64,000 nucleotides of DNA from Aestuariivirga sp. (lineage in GTDB: Bacteria; Pseudomonadota; Alphaproteobacteria; Rhizobiales; Aestuariivirgaceae). Positions within the stretch are counted from its first letter, which is position 1. Each line of letters opens with the position of its first letter. Below the pieces are notes generated by a model that was given only the letters and a program-made list of their open reading frames with translations, was not told the DNA's origin and made no database searches. Below are positions 7,878 through 23,390 of the stretch, in pieces. The position numbers were made by a program, and so were the translations under genes. The stretch is from contig NZ_JADCDB010000002.1 of the NCBI RefSeq assembly GCF_020252395.1, forward strand, positions 1 through 64,000. The letters are read 5' to 3'.

Positions 7878-9089
7878 TCAGGCCACCGCGCGTGCCAGCG
7901 CGCACTGCGACCAGAGCTCGGACAACGCCGTCACCAGGTGGTCGATGTCGGCGTCGGTGTGGAGCGGGGTGGGCGTAATGCGCAGCCTCTCCGTGCCGCG
8001 CGGCACAGTGGGATAGTTGATCGGCTGGATGTATATGCCGTGCCTCTCCAGCAGGATGTCGCTGATCCACTTGCACTTCTTGGCATCGCCCACCATCACG
8101 GGCACAATGTGGCTGTTGTTCGCCATATAGGGAACGCCCGCCTGATCGAGCTTCTTGCGGAGCTTGGCCACACGGTCCTTGTGGCGCATGCGCTCGAACT
8201 GGGAATTCTTCAGGTGGCGGATCGACGCGGCCGCGCCTGCCGCGCAATGGGGCGGCAGAGCGGTGGTGAAAATGAAGCCCGAGGCGAAGCTGCGGACGAA
8301 GTCGCACAGCGCGGCTGAGCCCGTGATATAGCCTCCCACCACGCCGAAGGCCTTGCCGAGCGTGCCCTCGATTACGGTCACGCGGTCCATCAGCCCTTCG
8401 CGCTCGGCAATTCCGGCGCCGCGGGGGCCATACATGCCCACAGCGTGCACTTCGTCGAGATAGGTCATGGCGCCGTACCTATCAGCGAGATCGCAGATCT
8501 CTTTGATCGGGCCGATGTCGCCATCCATCGAATAGACGGACTCGAAGGCGATCAGCTTCGGCCGTGACGGATCGGCAGCCTTCAACAGGCGCTCGAGGTC
8601 GTGCAGGTCATTGTGCCGGAAGATGTGGCGCTCGGCGCGGCTATGGCGGATGCCCTCGATCATCGAGGCATGGTTGCCGGCGTCCGAAAACACCATGCAG
8701 CCGGGAATGCAACTCGCCAGCGTGCCCAGCGCCGCCCAGTTGGACACATAACCTGACGTGAAGAGCAGGGCGCCTTCCTTGCCGTGAAGGTCTGCGAGTT
8801 CGCGTTCCAGTTCGACGTGGTAATGGTTTGTGCCGGAGATGTTGCGTGTGCCGCCCGCGCCCGCGCCGCAGCGGTCCAGTGCCTCATGCATTGCCGCAAT
8901 GACAGCAGGGTTCTGGCCCATGCCCAGATAGTCGTTGGAGCACCAGACGGTGATCTCCTTCCTGTCCGATCCGTGGTGGGTGGCCCTGGGGAAGCTGCCC
9001 GCCTTCCGCTCAAGATCGGCGAAGACGCGATAGCGGCCCTCGGTCTTCAGCGCGTCGAGTTCGGTCTGGAAGAAGCTTTCATAGTCCAT
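7878..9089 (-). CDS. hemA: 5-aminolevulinate synthase
   Basis: 403 residues, full length. It condenses glycine with succinyl-CoA to 5-aminolevulinate (C4 pathway), the precursor of heme and bacteriochlorophyll; a PLP enzyme. Visible: CSNDYLGMG (50-58), [49 protein letters not shown], and the PLP lysine K246 in [10 protein letters not shown] chose ATG 9089, which has GGAG 8 nt upstream, over the GTG at 9098. It overlaps the end of puhE by 11 nt and closes the bchF-hemA transcription unit, tying ALA supply to pigment genes. Another ALA synthase elsewhere in the genome is possible. Confidence 0.96.
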   Translation of the reverse strand: MDYESFFQTELDALKTEGRYRVFADLERKAGSFPRATHHGSDRKEITVWCSNDYLGMGQNPAVIAAMHEALDRCGAGAGGTRNISGTNHYHVELERELADLHGKEGALLFTSGYVSNWAALGTLASCIPGCMVFSDAGNHASMIEGIRHSRAERHIFRHNDLHDLERLLKAADPSRPKLIAFESVYSMDGDIGPIKEICDLADRYGAMTYLDEVHAVGMYGPRGAGIAEREGLMDRVTVIEGTLGKAFGVVGGYITGSAALCDFVRSFASGFIFTTALPPHCAAGAAASIRHLKNSQFERMRHKDRVAKLRKKLDQAGVPYMANNSHIVPVMVGDAKKCKWISDILLERHGIYIQPINYPTVPRGTERLRITPTPLHTDADIDHLVTALSELWSQCALARAVA

Positions 9090-9921
9090 CGGGGGCACTC
9101 CGGAGGGCGGCTTTGAGGGGTGTATAGTCGAACCGGGGGGATATGGAATTGCGCGATTTCGCCGCGTCCCGCCGGGCGGGAAGGCTCCATTTCCACAGCT
9201 TTTCCACAGGCACTGGCAGCATCAGCATCCAGTGCTCGAAGAGGGCAAGGGTGGCTAGGGCGGCGAGCAGCGACCAGCCGCTGCGCTCTTCCGCCAGATC
9301 GGCGGCATGGGCCTGCTGGAACAGCAGGAAGGCTCCGACGGTGGCCGCAGAAATCGAGAAAGGAAACAGCAAATTCATGGACTTGCGGGTGAGGAAGCTC
9401 TTCAGCACCGCCATATGGGCGGGCACGAACTCCTCCGACACATTGCGTACGCCGAGAAACACGTTGAGCCTCGCCGAAAGGTGCATGGCCCAAAGCAGCA
9501 GATAGGCCCAGAGGCCCCAGTTGTTCACAGCTTCTCCACACAGGCTCCAGATGGCGAGCGCCACCGCCACGATGGCGATTTCGTGCCACAGGTTTACCCC
9601 CAGCGCGTGGCCGAAGTGCCGCCAGCCGGAGCATCCGGCGGGGCAGAGCTGCTTGCGCGGACCCGTCACATAGCCCGTATAGAGGCTCAGCTCCTGCCAG
9701 CCCCAGGCCAGCACGCCTGCGGTGAAGGCGGCATAGACCGAGAGGAGGGACGGATCATCCCTCTCGGCCCAGATTACCCACAGGGCGGCCGCCAGCACCA
9801 CCGTGCCGCCCGCCATGCTCCACTTGAAAGTCCTCACCGGCAGCTGATCGAGATAGAAGATCACGCCGGTAGCGAACCACCAGAGCAGCAGGGCATAGGC
9901 GATGGGCAGCGCGTAATCCAT
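9079..9921 (-). CDS. puhE: Photosynthetic complex assembly protein PuhE (DUF3623)
   Basis: 280 residues with about six to seven membrane spans: [25 protein letters not shown], then [70 protein letters not shown] and later helices. TGVIFYLD and [19 protein letters not shown] are characteristic of PuhE. In Rhodobacter capsulatus PuhE affects assembly of the reaction centre/LH1 and pigment levels; the biochemical activity is not settled. It starts 3 nt after acsF and overlaps hemA by 11 nt. Confidence 0.93.
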   Translation of the reverse strand: MDYALPIAYALLLWWFATGVIFYLDQLPVRTFKWSMAGGTVVLAAALWVIWAERDDPSLLSVYAAFTAGVLAWGWQELSLYTGYVTGPRKQLCPAGCSGWRHFGHALGVNLWHEIAIVAVALAIWSLCGEAVNNWGLWAYLLLWAMHLSARLNVFLGVRNVSEEFVPAHMAVLKSFLTRKSMNLLFPFSISAATVGAFLLFQQAHAADLAEERSGWSLLAALATLALFEHWMLMLPVPVEKLWKWSLPARRDAAKSRNSISPRFDYTPLKAALRSAPDGL

Positions 9922-9924
9922 CGA

Positions 9925-10992
9925 TCACCAAGTTGGCGCGAGACGGATGTCGGCGGGAAGATCGTGCGACTTGGATGGGATGAGGAAGAGGCGCACCAAA
10001 GTCGCGCCCGCCGCCACTGCCGTCCATGCCTTGCCCAGCCTTGCCGTCATGCCACCCTTCTTCTGCCATACGGCGGCACGGTCATTGATCTTCCTCAATT
10101 TTTCGAGGCCGGCGAAGAAAGCGGGGTTGTCGATGTCGAGCTCCAGCGGGAACACTTGGCGCGAGATCTCGGAGGTGATCTTGAACACCTTATAGCCATA
10201 TTGGGTGGGGTCGATCCCCAGCGCCTCATGGAAATGCGGCCGCTGGTGGTCGCGCACATACATGGTGGCGAAGACTGCCATCAGGAAGAACTTCACCCAC
10301 AGCTTGTTGAGGCCGGACAGCAGTTCAGGATGCGCCCGCATCAGCAGGGCGAAGGCCTCGCCGTGGCGGAACTCGTCGTTGCACCACTGCTCGAACCACT
10401 TGAAGATGGGATGAATGCGCTTTTCCGGGTGCTGCTGCAGGTGCCGGAAGATAGTGATATAGCGCGCGTAGCCGATCTTCTCCGACAGGTAGGTCGCGTA
10501 GAATATGAACTTGGGCCGGAAGAAGGTATATCTCTTTGTCTTGGTCAGGAACCCTAAGTCAACGCCCAGGCCGAAATCCTTAAGCGTGTCGTTGATGAAT
10601 CCGGCATGGCGGCCTTCGTCGCGCGCCATCAGGCGGAAGAGTTCGCACAGATCCGGATTGGTGCCGCGCTTCCTCATCTCGGAATAGAGCACGCAGCCGG
10701 AGAATTCGGCGGTGAGCGAGCTCACCAGGAAGTCGACGAGCTCTCGGCGCAGCCCTTCGGGCAGGGCGGCGAGATCGACATGGTCCCACTCGGCATTGCG
10801 CTTGAAGTGGCCCTTGTTGGGGTCGGACTGCATTTCGGCAATCAGCTTGTCCCACTCCTCGCGGACGGGCGTGACGTCGAGCTTGTCGAGCGCCTCGAAG
10901 TCGGTGGTGTAGAAGCGCGGACTCAGTACAGTCGATTCCTGTGCCTTGGCGAGCGTGTCTGCGGGCCTGATGCCCAGTGTCTCGATGGTCAT
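9925..10992 (-). CDS. acsF: Mg-protoporphyrin IX monomethyl ester oxidative cyclase (diiron)
   Basis: 355 residues. AcsF is the catalytic di-iron subunit of the O2-dependent cyclase that closes ring E to give protochlorophyllide. The four-helix iron ligands are visible: E96 (SLTAEFSG), E126 and H129 in [11 protein letters not shown]171 (LSEKIGY), and E207 and H210 in [10 protein letters not shown]. The cyclase needs oxygen, so this organism makes bacteriochlorophyll at least when some O2 is present; the anaerobic cyclase bchE is not in this window. It lies 1 nt downstream of the small BciE-like gene, which alphaproteobacterial AcsF requires. Confidence 0.97.
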   Translation of the reverse strand: MTIETLGIRPADTLAKAQESTVLSPRFYTTDFEALDKLDVTPVREEWDKLIAEMQSDPNKGHFKRNAEWDHVDLAALPEGLRRELVDFLVSSLTAEFSGCVLYSEMRKRGTNPDLCELFRLMARDEGRHAGFINDTLKDFGLGVDLGFLTKTKRYTFFRPKFIFYATYLSEKIGYARYITIFRHLQQHPEKRIHPIFKWFEQWCNDEFRHGEAFALLMRAHPELLSGLNKLWVKFFLMAVFATMYVRDHQRPHFHEALGIDPTQYGYKVFKITSEISRQVFPLELDIDNPAFFAGLEKLRKINDRAAVWQKKGGMTARLGKAWTAVAAGATLVRLFLIPSKSHDLPADIRLAPTW

Positions 10993-10993
10993 T

Positions 10994-11290
10994 TTAAAGC
11001 TCCTCCCCCGAAAAGCTGAATTCCAACAGTTCCATGAATTCCAGATCGCCGGTGAGCTTCACCCACTTGCGCTCCAGCCAGTTGGCCCGCGTGATCGTCG
11101 CCTTGCGGCGCTCGGTCGCGGACTCGCCATAGGGCACGATGATCGGCTTGCCGTGGACGAGCACCTCATCGCCCGGCTCCACCATCACGCCGTCATCCAA
11201 TTCCACATGTGCGGCGAGGCTCTCGAAAGTGTTCACCACGCGCACGGTGCACATCACGTCCTGCCTGTCCGGCGTGAAGATGTTCAACAT
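10994..11290 (-). CDS. bciE: BciE-like accessory subunit of the O2-dependent cyclase
   Basis: 98 residues with no membrane span: [62 protein letters not shown] and [17 protein letters not shown] protein of this size and position, encoded between puhC and acsF in alphaproteobacteria, was named BciE and reported to be required for alphaproteobacterial AcsF activity. I identify it from size, the [25 protein letters not shown] end and the gene order; I could not align it. It overlaps puhC by 1 nt and precedes acsF by 1 nt. Confidence 0.75.
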   Translation of the reverse strand: MLNIFTPDRQDVMCTVRVVNTFESLAAHVELDDGVMVEPGDEVLVHGKPIIVPYGESATERRKATITRANWLERKWVKLTGDLEFMELLEFSFSGEEL

Positions 11291-11754
11291 CAGCCCTGGT
11301 CTCCTGTCGTTGGAAGGAAGCGGAGGAAGGAAGCGGCATTGTCACGGCCATAGGCCGCAAGGTCGAGCGATACGCCGGAGACGGTGTCGACCAGCAGCAA
11401 TTGCCCATTGCTCAAATGCTCCAGGCGATAGGCGTCGGTCACCTTCGCCTGCCCGGTTTGCCGCATGCGGTTCAGCCCACGCAGCACGCCGGGGATGAAG
11501 CCTTCTGCGCTGGTGTGGGTGATGACGGCGCCGGTGGTGGCATCGATCACGGCGACGCCCTGTGCGCCGCTCTCGAAGCGCAGCAGGCGGCTTTGCGCGA
11601 CCTCCGAGGCGCCGAGCGTCTGGACCGGTGAATAGCCGCTGAGCTTCGCCACCGAAACGGCCAGCAAGGCCGCCACCACCATGCCAACCGCCGCAATGGC
11701 TGCCAGCGAGGGCCCGAAGGGGCGGACGGGCTGCTGGGCGATGGCGTTTCTCAT
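11290..11754 (-). CDS. puhC: Photosynthetic complex assembly protein PuhC
   Basis: 154 residues: a short cytoplasmic N-terminus, one membrane helix (SLAAIAAVGMVVAALLAVSVA, about 16-36), then a periplasmic domain containing SRLLRFESGAQGVAVIDATTGAVI, GFIPGVLRGLNRMRQ and LDLAAYGRDNAASFLRFLP. These last blocks, in which a beta-rich domain ends with AYG..N...F..FL, are typical of PuhC. PuhC helps organise the RC-LH1 core in Rhodobacter. The gene overlaps puhB by 4 nt and bciE by 1 nt. Confidence 0.92.
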   Translation of the reverse strand: MRNAIAQQPVRPFGPSLAAIAAVGMVVAALLAVSVAKLSGYSPVQTLGASEVAQSRLLRFESGAQGVAVIDATTGAVITHTSAEGFIPGVLRGLNRMRQTGQAKVTDAYRLEHLSNGQLLLVDTVSGVSLDLAAYGRDNAASFLRFLPTTGDQG

Positions 11755-12407
11755 GCGGCCACCGGCTGACTGGTCTTGGCCGCACGTGCAGGCGCGGTCG
11801 CGATGGGCATTGCGGCAGGGGCGGTTCCGGCAAGCGCTGCGGCAAGCAGGTTTGCCACGTCATCGGCGCGTGCCAAGCAGCGCAGCGTCGGCTGCGGATG
11901 GGTGAAGTTGAAGGGCCGTGCATGGGGCCACAGAAGCAGATAGGCCACGCGCTCCGTCTTCGACACCTTCAGCGGAATGTCACCGGATCCATTGGCGAAG
12001 ACGCGCAAGGCCGCTCCATCGATCTGCGCGAAGGGCAGGTTCAGCGTGACCGGCAGCGCCATGCCGATGCGCATCACCACGCGCTTCGTGGTGATGGTGT
12101 AAACGCTCGTCCGCGCGCTCAAGTAGGCCAGGCCGGACAACAGTGCCCCCGCCGCAAGGCCCATGGGCATCAGCCACTGAAAAGGCCGCGCCGCGTAAGC
12201 GAGGCTATCGCCCTCCGCCAGCCGAAGTGCCCCCGCGAGCAGGGTGAGCCCGGCGAAATACCAGATCACCTTGCGCACGTGGAAGGCATGCACCGCAAGG
12301 TCCTGCCAGCGCGGTGCACCCTGCCACAGCATGCGTTCGCCTTGCGGTAGCATCCGCGGCAGGCCGCGGACCGGCTCGAAGTCGAAATCGTCGTGATGCT
12401 CGGTCAT
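11751..12407 (-). CDS. puhB: Photosynthetic complex putative assembly protein PuhB (PH domain)
   Basis: 218 residues. FDFEPVRGLPRMLPQGERMLWQGAPRW is followed by two adjacent membrane helices (VIWYFAGLTLLAGALRL and FQWLMPMGLAAGALLSGLAYL), then a bacterial PH (bPH2/YdbT-like) domain with ARTSVYTITTKRVVMRIGMALP and LNLPFAQIDGAALR. PuhB helps assemble the reaction centre in R. capsulatus. A positively charged Ala/Pro tail ends the protein. It overlaps both puhA and puhC by 4 nt, so translation is probably coupled. Confidence 0.93.
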   Translation of the reverse strand: MTEHHDDFDFEPVRGLPRMLPQGERMLWQGAPRWQDLAVHAFHVRKVIWYFAGLTLLAGALRLAEGDSLAYAARPFQWLMPMGLAAGALLSGLAYLSARTSVYTITTKRVVMRIGMALPVTLNLPFAQIDGAALRVFANGSGDIPLKVSKTERVAYLLLWPHARPFNFTHPQPTLRCLARADDVANLLAAALAGTAPAAMPIATAPARAAKTSQPVAA

Positions 12408-13183
12408 ACCAGCGGCTCGGCACGGTCAGGAATGGCGTAGAGATGGCCGCCCGCGTAGAAGGCGCAGATCTTATCCTCCTCGAGGCGCGTGACGACATCC
12501 GGGTTGCGAAGCCCCGGCACCTTGATGAACTGCTTCGAAGTGATGGACTTCACCTCGATACGCCGCTTGCCGCCCCAGATGCGGGCGAGCGTCGTGGGCA
12601 ACAGCACGTTGCGGGTGCGGCCTTCCTTGTCGCTGACCTCCACTTCGAGGTAGCGCATGATGTATTCCGAGCGGTCCACCCACACATCCTTCACCGTGCC
12701 GCCCTGCTTGCCGTCGCAGCCGATCACCGGCATGCCGCGCGGATCGGGGTCGCGCTCTTCCACGTGCCAGTCCGGGTTGTTGCGCAAGGGCGAGAGCTTT
12801 GGCTCGCCGGTGAACAGCGCATCCGGAATGTCGAGGCGCTCGGCATAGGAGGCGGGCCCCACACCATCCACCATCGCGTCGCCATCGGGCTCCAACGGAG
12901 CGCCTGGCCATGGGCCGATGGGCGTGGCCTTGATTGGCCGGCCGTCATAAGGTTCGGCGCGTGGCGCCTGAACAGTGCTGCCGTCGGCGAGGAGATAGGT
13001 CTTGGGCGCGGGCACCGCCGGCCAGCCTTGCACCGTGATGTTGGCGGAGCGCTCCGACTCCAGCGGATAACCCTCGCGCTTGTCCTCCCGGTGGAGGTAG
13101 ATGATGATCCCTGCGAGAAACGCCCAGAACACGTAGAGCACGACCTGGGCGACATCGACATACTGGGTCAAGGCTGCAGACAT
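12404..13183 (-). CDS. puhA: Photosynthetic reaction centre subunit H
   Basis: 259 residues, the normal length. Subunit H is anchored by one N-terminal helix (VVLYVFWAFLAGIIIYLHRED, about 12-32) and caps the cytoplasmic face of the type II reaction centre, guiding protons to QB. The sequence shows the family blocks REGYPLE, PKTYLLADG, GWPAVPAPK, VIGCDGKQGGTVKDVWVDRSEYIMRYLEVEV and RNVLLPTTLARI. The start at 13183 follows AAGGAGA; an open frame extends 33 codons further upstream but does not resemble PuhA. It lies 16 nt after lhaA. Confidence 0.97.
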   Translation of the reverse strand: MSAALTQYVDVAQVVLYVFWAFLAGIIIYLHREDKREGYPLESERSANITVQGWPAVPAPKTYLLADGSTVQAPRAEPYDGRPIKATPIGPWPGAPLEPDGDAMVDGVGPASYAERLDIPDALFTGEPKLSPLRNNPDWHVEERDPDPRGMPVIGCDGKQGGTVKDVWVDRSEYIMRYLEVEVSDKEGRTRNVLLPTTLARIWGGKRRIEVKSITSKQFIKVPGLRNPDVVTRLEEDKICAFYAGGHLYAIPDRAEPLV

Positions 13184-13199
13184 GGGTTCTCTCCTTCGG

Positions 13200-14636
13200 T
13201 CAGCCTGGATATTGCGCCAGGCCGAAGCCCGGCTGTCTCGTTGAGCGCCTGCCGCCCCGCACCAGCGGCCCGATGACGGCAAGCGTTGCGAACAGAAGCA
13301 CGATTTCGATCTGATAAACGGTCACGTAGCCAGCGGCAGGTCCCGTTGTGGCTGAACCCAACTCGCCATGCATCGCAAGGTTCGACACCGCATCGCGCAG
13401 CATGCCGCTGATGCCCACGCCGAGGCCGGCCGCCGTCGCCTGCACGCCACCCCATGCGCCAAGCGCGAAGCCCGACATGGCGCCCGCACCGCTGGAGGCG
13501 AGGTCCATCGCCGCCGTCAGCATGCCAACCGAGAAAAGGCCGCCGCCCAGCCCGATGAAGAAGGCGCCGGTCTGGAACAATGAAACCAGTCCAAGCACGG
13601 CAGAGAAGATGACCGCTGCAAAGGCGAAAATTCCAGCGAGAATGCCCATCGAGGCGAGACGATAGGGATCGCCCCCCTTGCCGAGACGCCGCGCGGAAAT
13701 GGCAAATCCCGCGAGCGTGCCGAGCGCCATGGTGGCGGTAAGCCATGTCGTCTGGCCGACGTTGAGGCCGAAGACCTGGCCACCGAAGGGCTCCAGCAGG
13801 ATGTCCTGCATCGAGAAAGCGGCGGAGCCCAGGCCTACGCCGATCAGCAGGCGCTTAGCGCGGCCCGCGGCACTGAACTGCCGCCAGGCTTCGCCGAAGC
13901 TGATGGTTGCTGCATCCTTCGAAGTGAGTGACGGGTTGCGGGCTTCCTGCTTCCACATGGCGATGCCGTTCAGCACCACCGTGAGGACGGCGACGCCCTG
14001 GATGATCTGGATCAGCTGCTTCGCGGTGAAGTCATGCAACAGGCTGCCGAAGACCAGCGCGCTTATCACCATTCCGGCGAGCAGCATCACATAGAGCAGG
14101 GCGACGACGCGCGGTCTTGTCTCCTCCGAAGCGAGGTCGTTGGCCAGTGCAAGGCCGGCCGTCTGCGTTGTGTTGATGCCGGCGCCGATCAGCAGGAAGG
14201 CCAGTGCCGCACCCGCCTCACCCCATACTGCGGAGCCGTGGCCGTTTCCGGTGAGCACCAGCAACGCGAAGGGCAGGATTGCGAAGCCGCCGAACTGCAT
14301 CATCGTGCCGAACCAGATATAGGGCACGCGCCGCCAGCCGAGTACAGACTTGTGGGTGTCCGACTTGAAGCCGATCAGCGCCCGGAACGGCGCGATCAGC
14401 ACCGGGATCGACACCATAAGGCCCACGAGCCAGGCCGGCACACCCAGCTCGACGATCATCACGCGGTTCAGCGTGCCGGTGAGCAGCACCAAGGCCATAC
14501 CAACGGAAACCTGGAACAGGGACAGCCGCAAGAGGCGCGACAAGGGCAGATCCTTGGTCGCGGCATCGGCGAAGGGCAGGAATCGGGGTCCGATCTGCTG
14601 CAGCGCCGAAATCATCTTGCGGTTAATCATCATCAT
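13200..14636 (-). CDS. lhaA: LhaA / PucC-family (BCD) membrane protein
   Basis: 478 residues, about twelve membrane helices, major-facilitator-type. Recognisable blocks are RLLRLSLFQVSVGMALVLLTGTLNRVMIVELGVPAWLVGLMV, IGFKSDTHKSVLGWRRVPYIWFGTMMQFGG and MQDILLEPFGGQVFGLNVGQTT. LhaA promotes assembly of light-harvesting complex 1, probably by delivering bacteriochlorophyll. I place the start at ATG 14636, which overlaps the bchM stop (ATGA); the frame stays open upstream through bchM but that part is a shadow. A paralogue sits at 30750-32063. Confidence 0.95.
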   Translation of the reverse strand: MMMINRKMISALQQIGPRFLPFADAATKDLPLSRLLRLSLFQVSVGMALVLLTGTLNRVMIVELGVPAWLVGLMVSIPVLIAPFRALIGFKSDTHKSVLGWRRVPYIWFGTMMQFGGFAILPFALLVLTGNGHGSAVWGEAGAALAFLLIGAGINTTQTAGLALANDLASEETRPRVVALLYVMLLAGMVISALVFGSLLHDFTAKQLIQIIQGVAVLTVVLNGIAMWKQEARNPSLTSKDAATISFGEAWRQFSAAGRAKRLLIGVGLGSAAFSMQDILLEPFGGQVFGLNVGQTTWLTATMALGTLAGFAISARRLGKGGDPYRLASMGILAGIFAFAAVIFSAVLGLVSLFQTGAFFIGLGGGLFSVGMLTAAMDLASSGAGAMSGFALGAWGGVQATAAGLGVGISGMLRDAVSNLAMHGELGSATTGPAAGYVTVYQIEIVLLFATLAVIGPLVRGGRRSTRQPGFGLAQYPG

Positions 14637-15330
14637 GTGCGCTTCAGCTCCTGCGCATGGGAGATGTAGAAGCCGCTGGAGACGCGCGCATTGCGGCCCG
14701 GGCGCCAGCCGGCGAGATGCTCGGAGCGGCTGATGCCCGTGTAAAGCGAAGACGTCGCATGCGGCACGATACGGGGCGAGCGGTCGCTTCGCGGAAAGGC
14801 CTTGCCGATGAAATGCATGGCGGCGAGTGCCCGTGTGCGCGGCGCATAGGTGAAGTGGATGCCGCTGCGGCTCATTTCGGCGAGCCTCGCCAGCATGCCG
14901 ATCATGTCGGGCAGGCTGTAGTGGATGAGCGAGTCCATCGCCACGATATGGTCGAAGGTGCCGAGCTTCTTGTCGAGCATGTCGCCCGCCATGAAATGGA
15001 TGCGGCCATGGCCCAGCTTCTCTGGCAGGCGTTCCTTGGCGATTCCGACGAGGGTGGGGGAAATATCCACCGCCGTCACGTCGGCGCCACGCTTGGCTGC
15101 TTCCACGGCAAGGGCGCCCGTCCCACAACCGGCATCGAGGATGCGCGCACCGCGCAGGTCCTGCGGCAGGAAGGAGAGGAGTGTGGCCCGCATGCGGTCC
15201 CGGCCGGCGCGCACCGTGGCGCGGATGCCGCTCACCGGTGCATCCGAAGTGAGCTTCTGCCAGGCGTGCGCAGCCGTCCTGTCGAAGTAGGTTTCGATCT
15301 CGCCGCGTCGCTCAAGATAGCTGTCGCTCA

Positions 15331-15331
<1 letters not shown>
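14633..15331 (-). CDS. bchM: Mg-protoporphyrin IX O-methyltransferase
   Basis: 232 residues. It transfers a methyl group from SAM to the ring C propionate of Mg-protoporphyrin IX. The SAM-binding motif I is ILDAGCGTGALAVEAAKRG (about residues 64-82), followed by VTAVDISPTLVGIAKER. Later blocks TFDHIVAMDSLIHY and IHFTYAPRTRAL are typical of BchM. Its ATG overlaps the bchL stop by one base (TGATG) and its own stop overlaps lhaA by 4 nt. Confidence 0.96.
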
Positions 15332-19803
<4,472 letters not shown>

Positions 19804-19832
<29 letters not shown>

Positions 19833-21330
19833 ACAGCGTCTCGATGGTGATGAGGTTGATGCCGCGCTCGGTGGCGAAGCGTTCGGTATTGCGGCGCGCC
19901 TTGCCGCGCACGAAGAATGGAACTTTCTGCAATTCCTTTTCGGCTTCGGGCGCCCAGCCGCCCTCGGCGGGCTGAGTGGCCGTTGCTTGAGCGGCAACAG
20001 GCTTGGCTGCGCCATGGCCGAGGTGCGAGGCGGCAGCCTTATCATTGAACTCGAAGTCGTTGCGGAACATGTGGAGCAGGTGCTCCTCCAGCCCCATCAT
20101 CAGCGGGTGAACCCAGCTGTCGAAAATGACGTTGGCGCCCTCGAAGCCCATCTGCGGCGAATAGCGGGCGGGAAAATCCTGCACGTGAACGGGCGCCGAA
20201 ATCACCGCGCAGGGGAAGCCGAGCTTCTTGGCGATGTGGCGCTCCATCTGCGTGCCGAGCACCAGTTCCGGCTGCAGCTCGGCGACCTTCGCCTCGACTT
20301 CGAGATAATCGTCGGTGATCAGCGCCTCGAGGCCAAGCTTCTGTGCCGCCTCGCGCACCGGCCGCGCGAATTCGCGCGAGTAGGTGCCAAGGCCCACGAC
20401 TTCGAAGCCGAGCTCCTCCTTGGCGATCCGCGCCGCCGCCAGCGCATGGGTTGCATCGCCGAAGATGAAGACGCGCTTGCCGGTGAGATAGGTCGAATCG
20501 ACCGAGCGTGAATACCACGGCAGGCGCGACTCACCCGCCTTCAGGGCGGCATCTGCGTCGAGCCCGGCCAGTTTCGCCACCTGGGCGATGAAATCGCGCG
20601 TGGCGGCAACGCCGATTGGCACGATGCTTGTCATCGGCTGCTTGAAGTTGCGCTCCAGCCAGCGGCCGGCCACCTCGGCTGCTTCCGGGTAGAGCACCAC
20701 GTTGAAGGCGGCGTCTGGAATGCGCCGGATATCGTCCGGCGTCGCGTCGAGCGGGGCCACCACGTTGACCGCAATGCCCATGCTTTCCAGCAGCTTCACG
20801 ATTTCGGCGAGGTCGTCACGATGGCGGAAGCCCAACGCAGTGGGGCCGAGGATGTTGCAGCTCCGCGGGTTCACCTCCGCCTCGCGGCGCGGCTGCGCCA
20901 GCGCGCGGACGATTTGGTAGAACGTCTCGGAGGCGCCCCAGTTCTCCTTCTTCTGATAGGAGGGGAGCTCGAGCGGGATCACCGGGATCGGCAGGGCCAG
21001 CGCCTTGGCGAGGCCTCCGGGATCGTCCTGGATCAGTTCTGCCGTGCAGGAAGCGCCGACGATCATCGCCTGCGGCTGGAAGCGGGCATAGGCGTCGGCC
21101 GCCGCGGTCTTGAACAGTTCCGCCGTGTCACCGCCCAGGTCGCGGGCCTGGAAGGTGGTGTAGGTGACGGGTGGACGCGCGCTGCGCCGCTCGATCATGG
21201 TGAACAGCAGGTCGGCATAGGTGTCGCCCTGCGGCGCATGCAGCACATAGTGCAGGCCTTGCATCGCGGTCGCGATGCGCATGGCGCCAATGTGCGGCGG
21301 GCCTTCATAGGTCCAGAGGGTGAGCTGCAT
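19804..21330 (-). CDS. bchB: Dark protochlorophyllide reductase subunit B
   Basis: 508 residues. BchB pairs with BchN in the catalytic heterotetramer. The NB-cluster ligands are visible: D36 ([10 protein letters not shown]) and C95 ([13 protein letters not shown]) with an N-terminal [18 protein letters not shown]. The C-terminal ~60 residues form the separate domain expected for BchB ([15 protein letters not shown]...[13 protein letters not shown]). It starts 2 nt after bchN and ends inside the start of bchH. Confidence 0.97.
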
Positions 21331-21332
21331 CT

Positions 21333-23101
<1,769 letters not shown>

Positions 23102-23168
23102 TGTCTCTTCTCCCGGGCCCGCTGCACTCCCGCTCAAAGCGGGGTGAAGGATTGCAGCCCAGCTTCGG

Positions 23169-23197
23169 AAGCTAGTCCCCATAAAAATAAGTGTCAA
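23169..23197 (-). promoter_or_regulatory. Candidate sigma-70 promoter of bchF operon
   Basis: On the minus strand, TTGACA (complement of 23192-23197), a 17-nt spacer and TAGCTT (complement of 23169-23174) form a good -35 and a weaker -10. A transcript would begin about 60 nt before bchF. The -35 lies inside the PpsR-type dyad at 23192-23209, the arrangement expected for aerobic repression. Inferred from sequence only. Confidence 0.55.
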
Positions 23198-23209
23198 TAC
23201 TTGTTGACG
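23192..23209. promoter_or_regulatory. PpsR/CrtJ-type operator between bchF and aerR
   Basis: TGTCA-N8-TGACG, one base off the canonical TGT-N12-ACA PpsR/CrtJ site. It covers the -35 of the bchF promoter on the minus strand, and its other arm (TTGACG, 23204-23209) could be a -35 for aerR on the plus strand. Photosynthesis genes in purple bacteria are repressed by PpsR at such dyads, and ppsR itself is nearby. The single mismatch leaves some doubt. Confidence 0.6.
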
Positions 23210-23311
23210 TCTAGATTTTGGTACATAGTGCGTCGCGCTGGGGTGGTGCCTCGGCTTGCCGTGCGTCCTGCCCTCCCGGGGAGAGCCGGGCTGGCGCAGA
23301 AGGTCTGGACC

Positions 23312-23349
23312 AGGAGCGATTTGCGACATCAGGAGCGGTTTGCGACATT
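23312..23349. repeat. 19-bp tandem repeat upstream of aerR
   Basis: Two adjacent copies, AGGAGCGATTTGCGACATC (23312-23330) and AGGAGCGGTTTGCGACATT (23331-23349), identical at 17 of 19 positions. They end one base before a short ATG frame that leads into aerR. They may be a leader-level regulatory element or a simple duplication. Confidence 0.7.
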
Positions 23350-23390
23350 ATGAGCACGCTTGAGGGTTTTGCCGCACAGGGAGGAGAGGT

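Noticed and set aside
14637-15128. In-frame 5' extension of lhaA to 642 codons
   Set aside because: This part is a reading of bchM in another frame; LhaA starts at the ATG overlapping the bchM stop.
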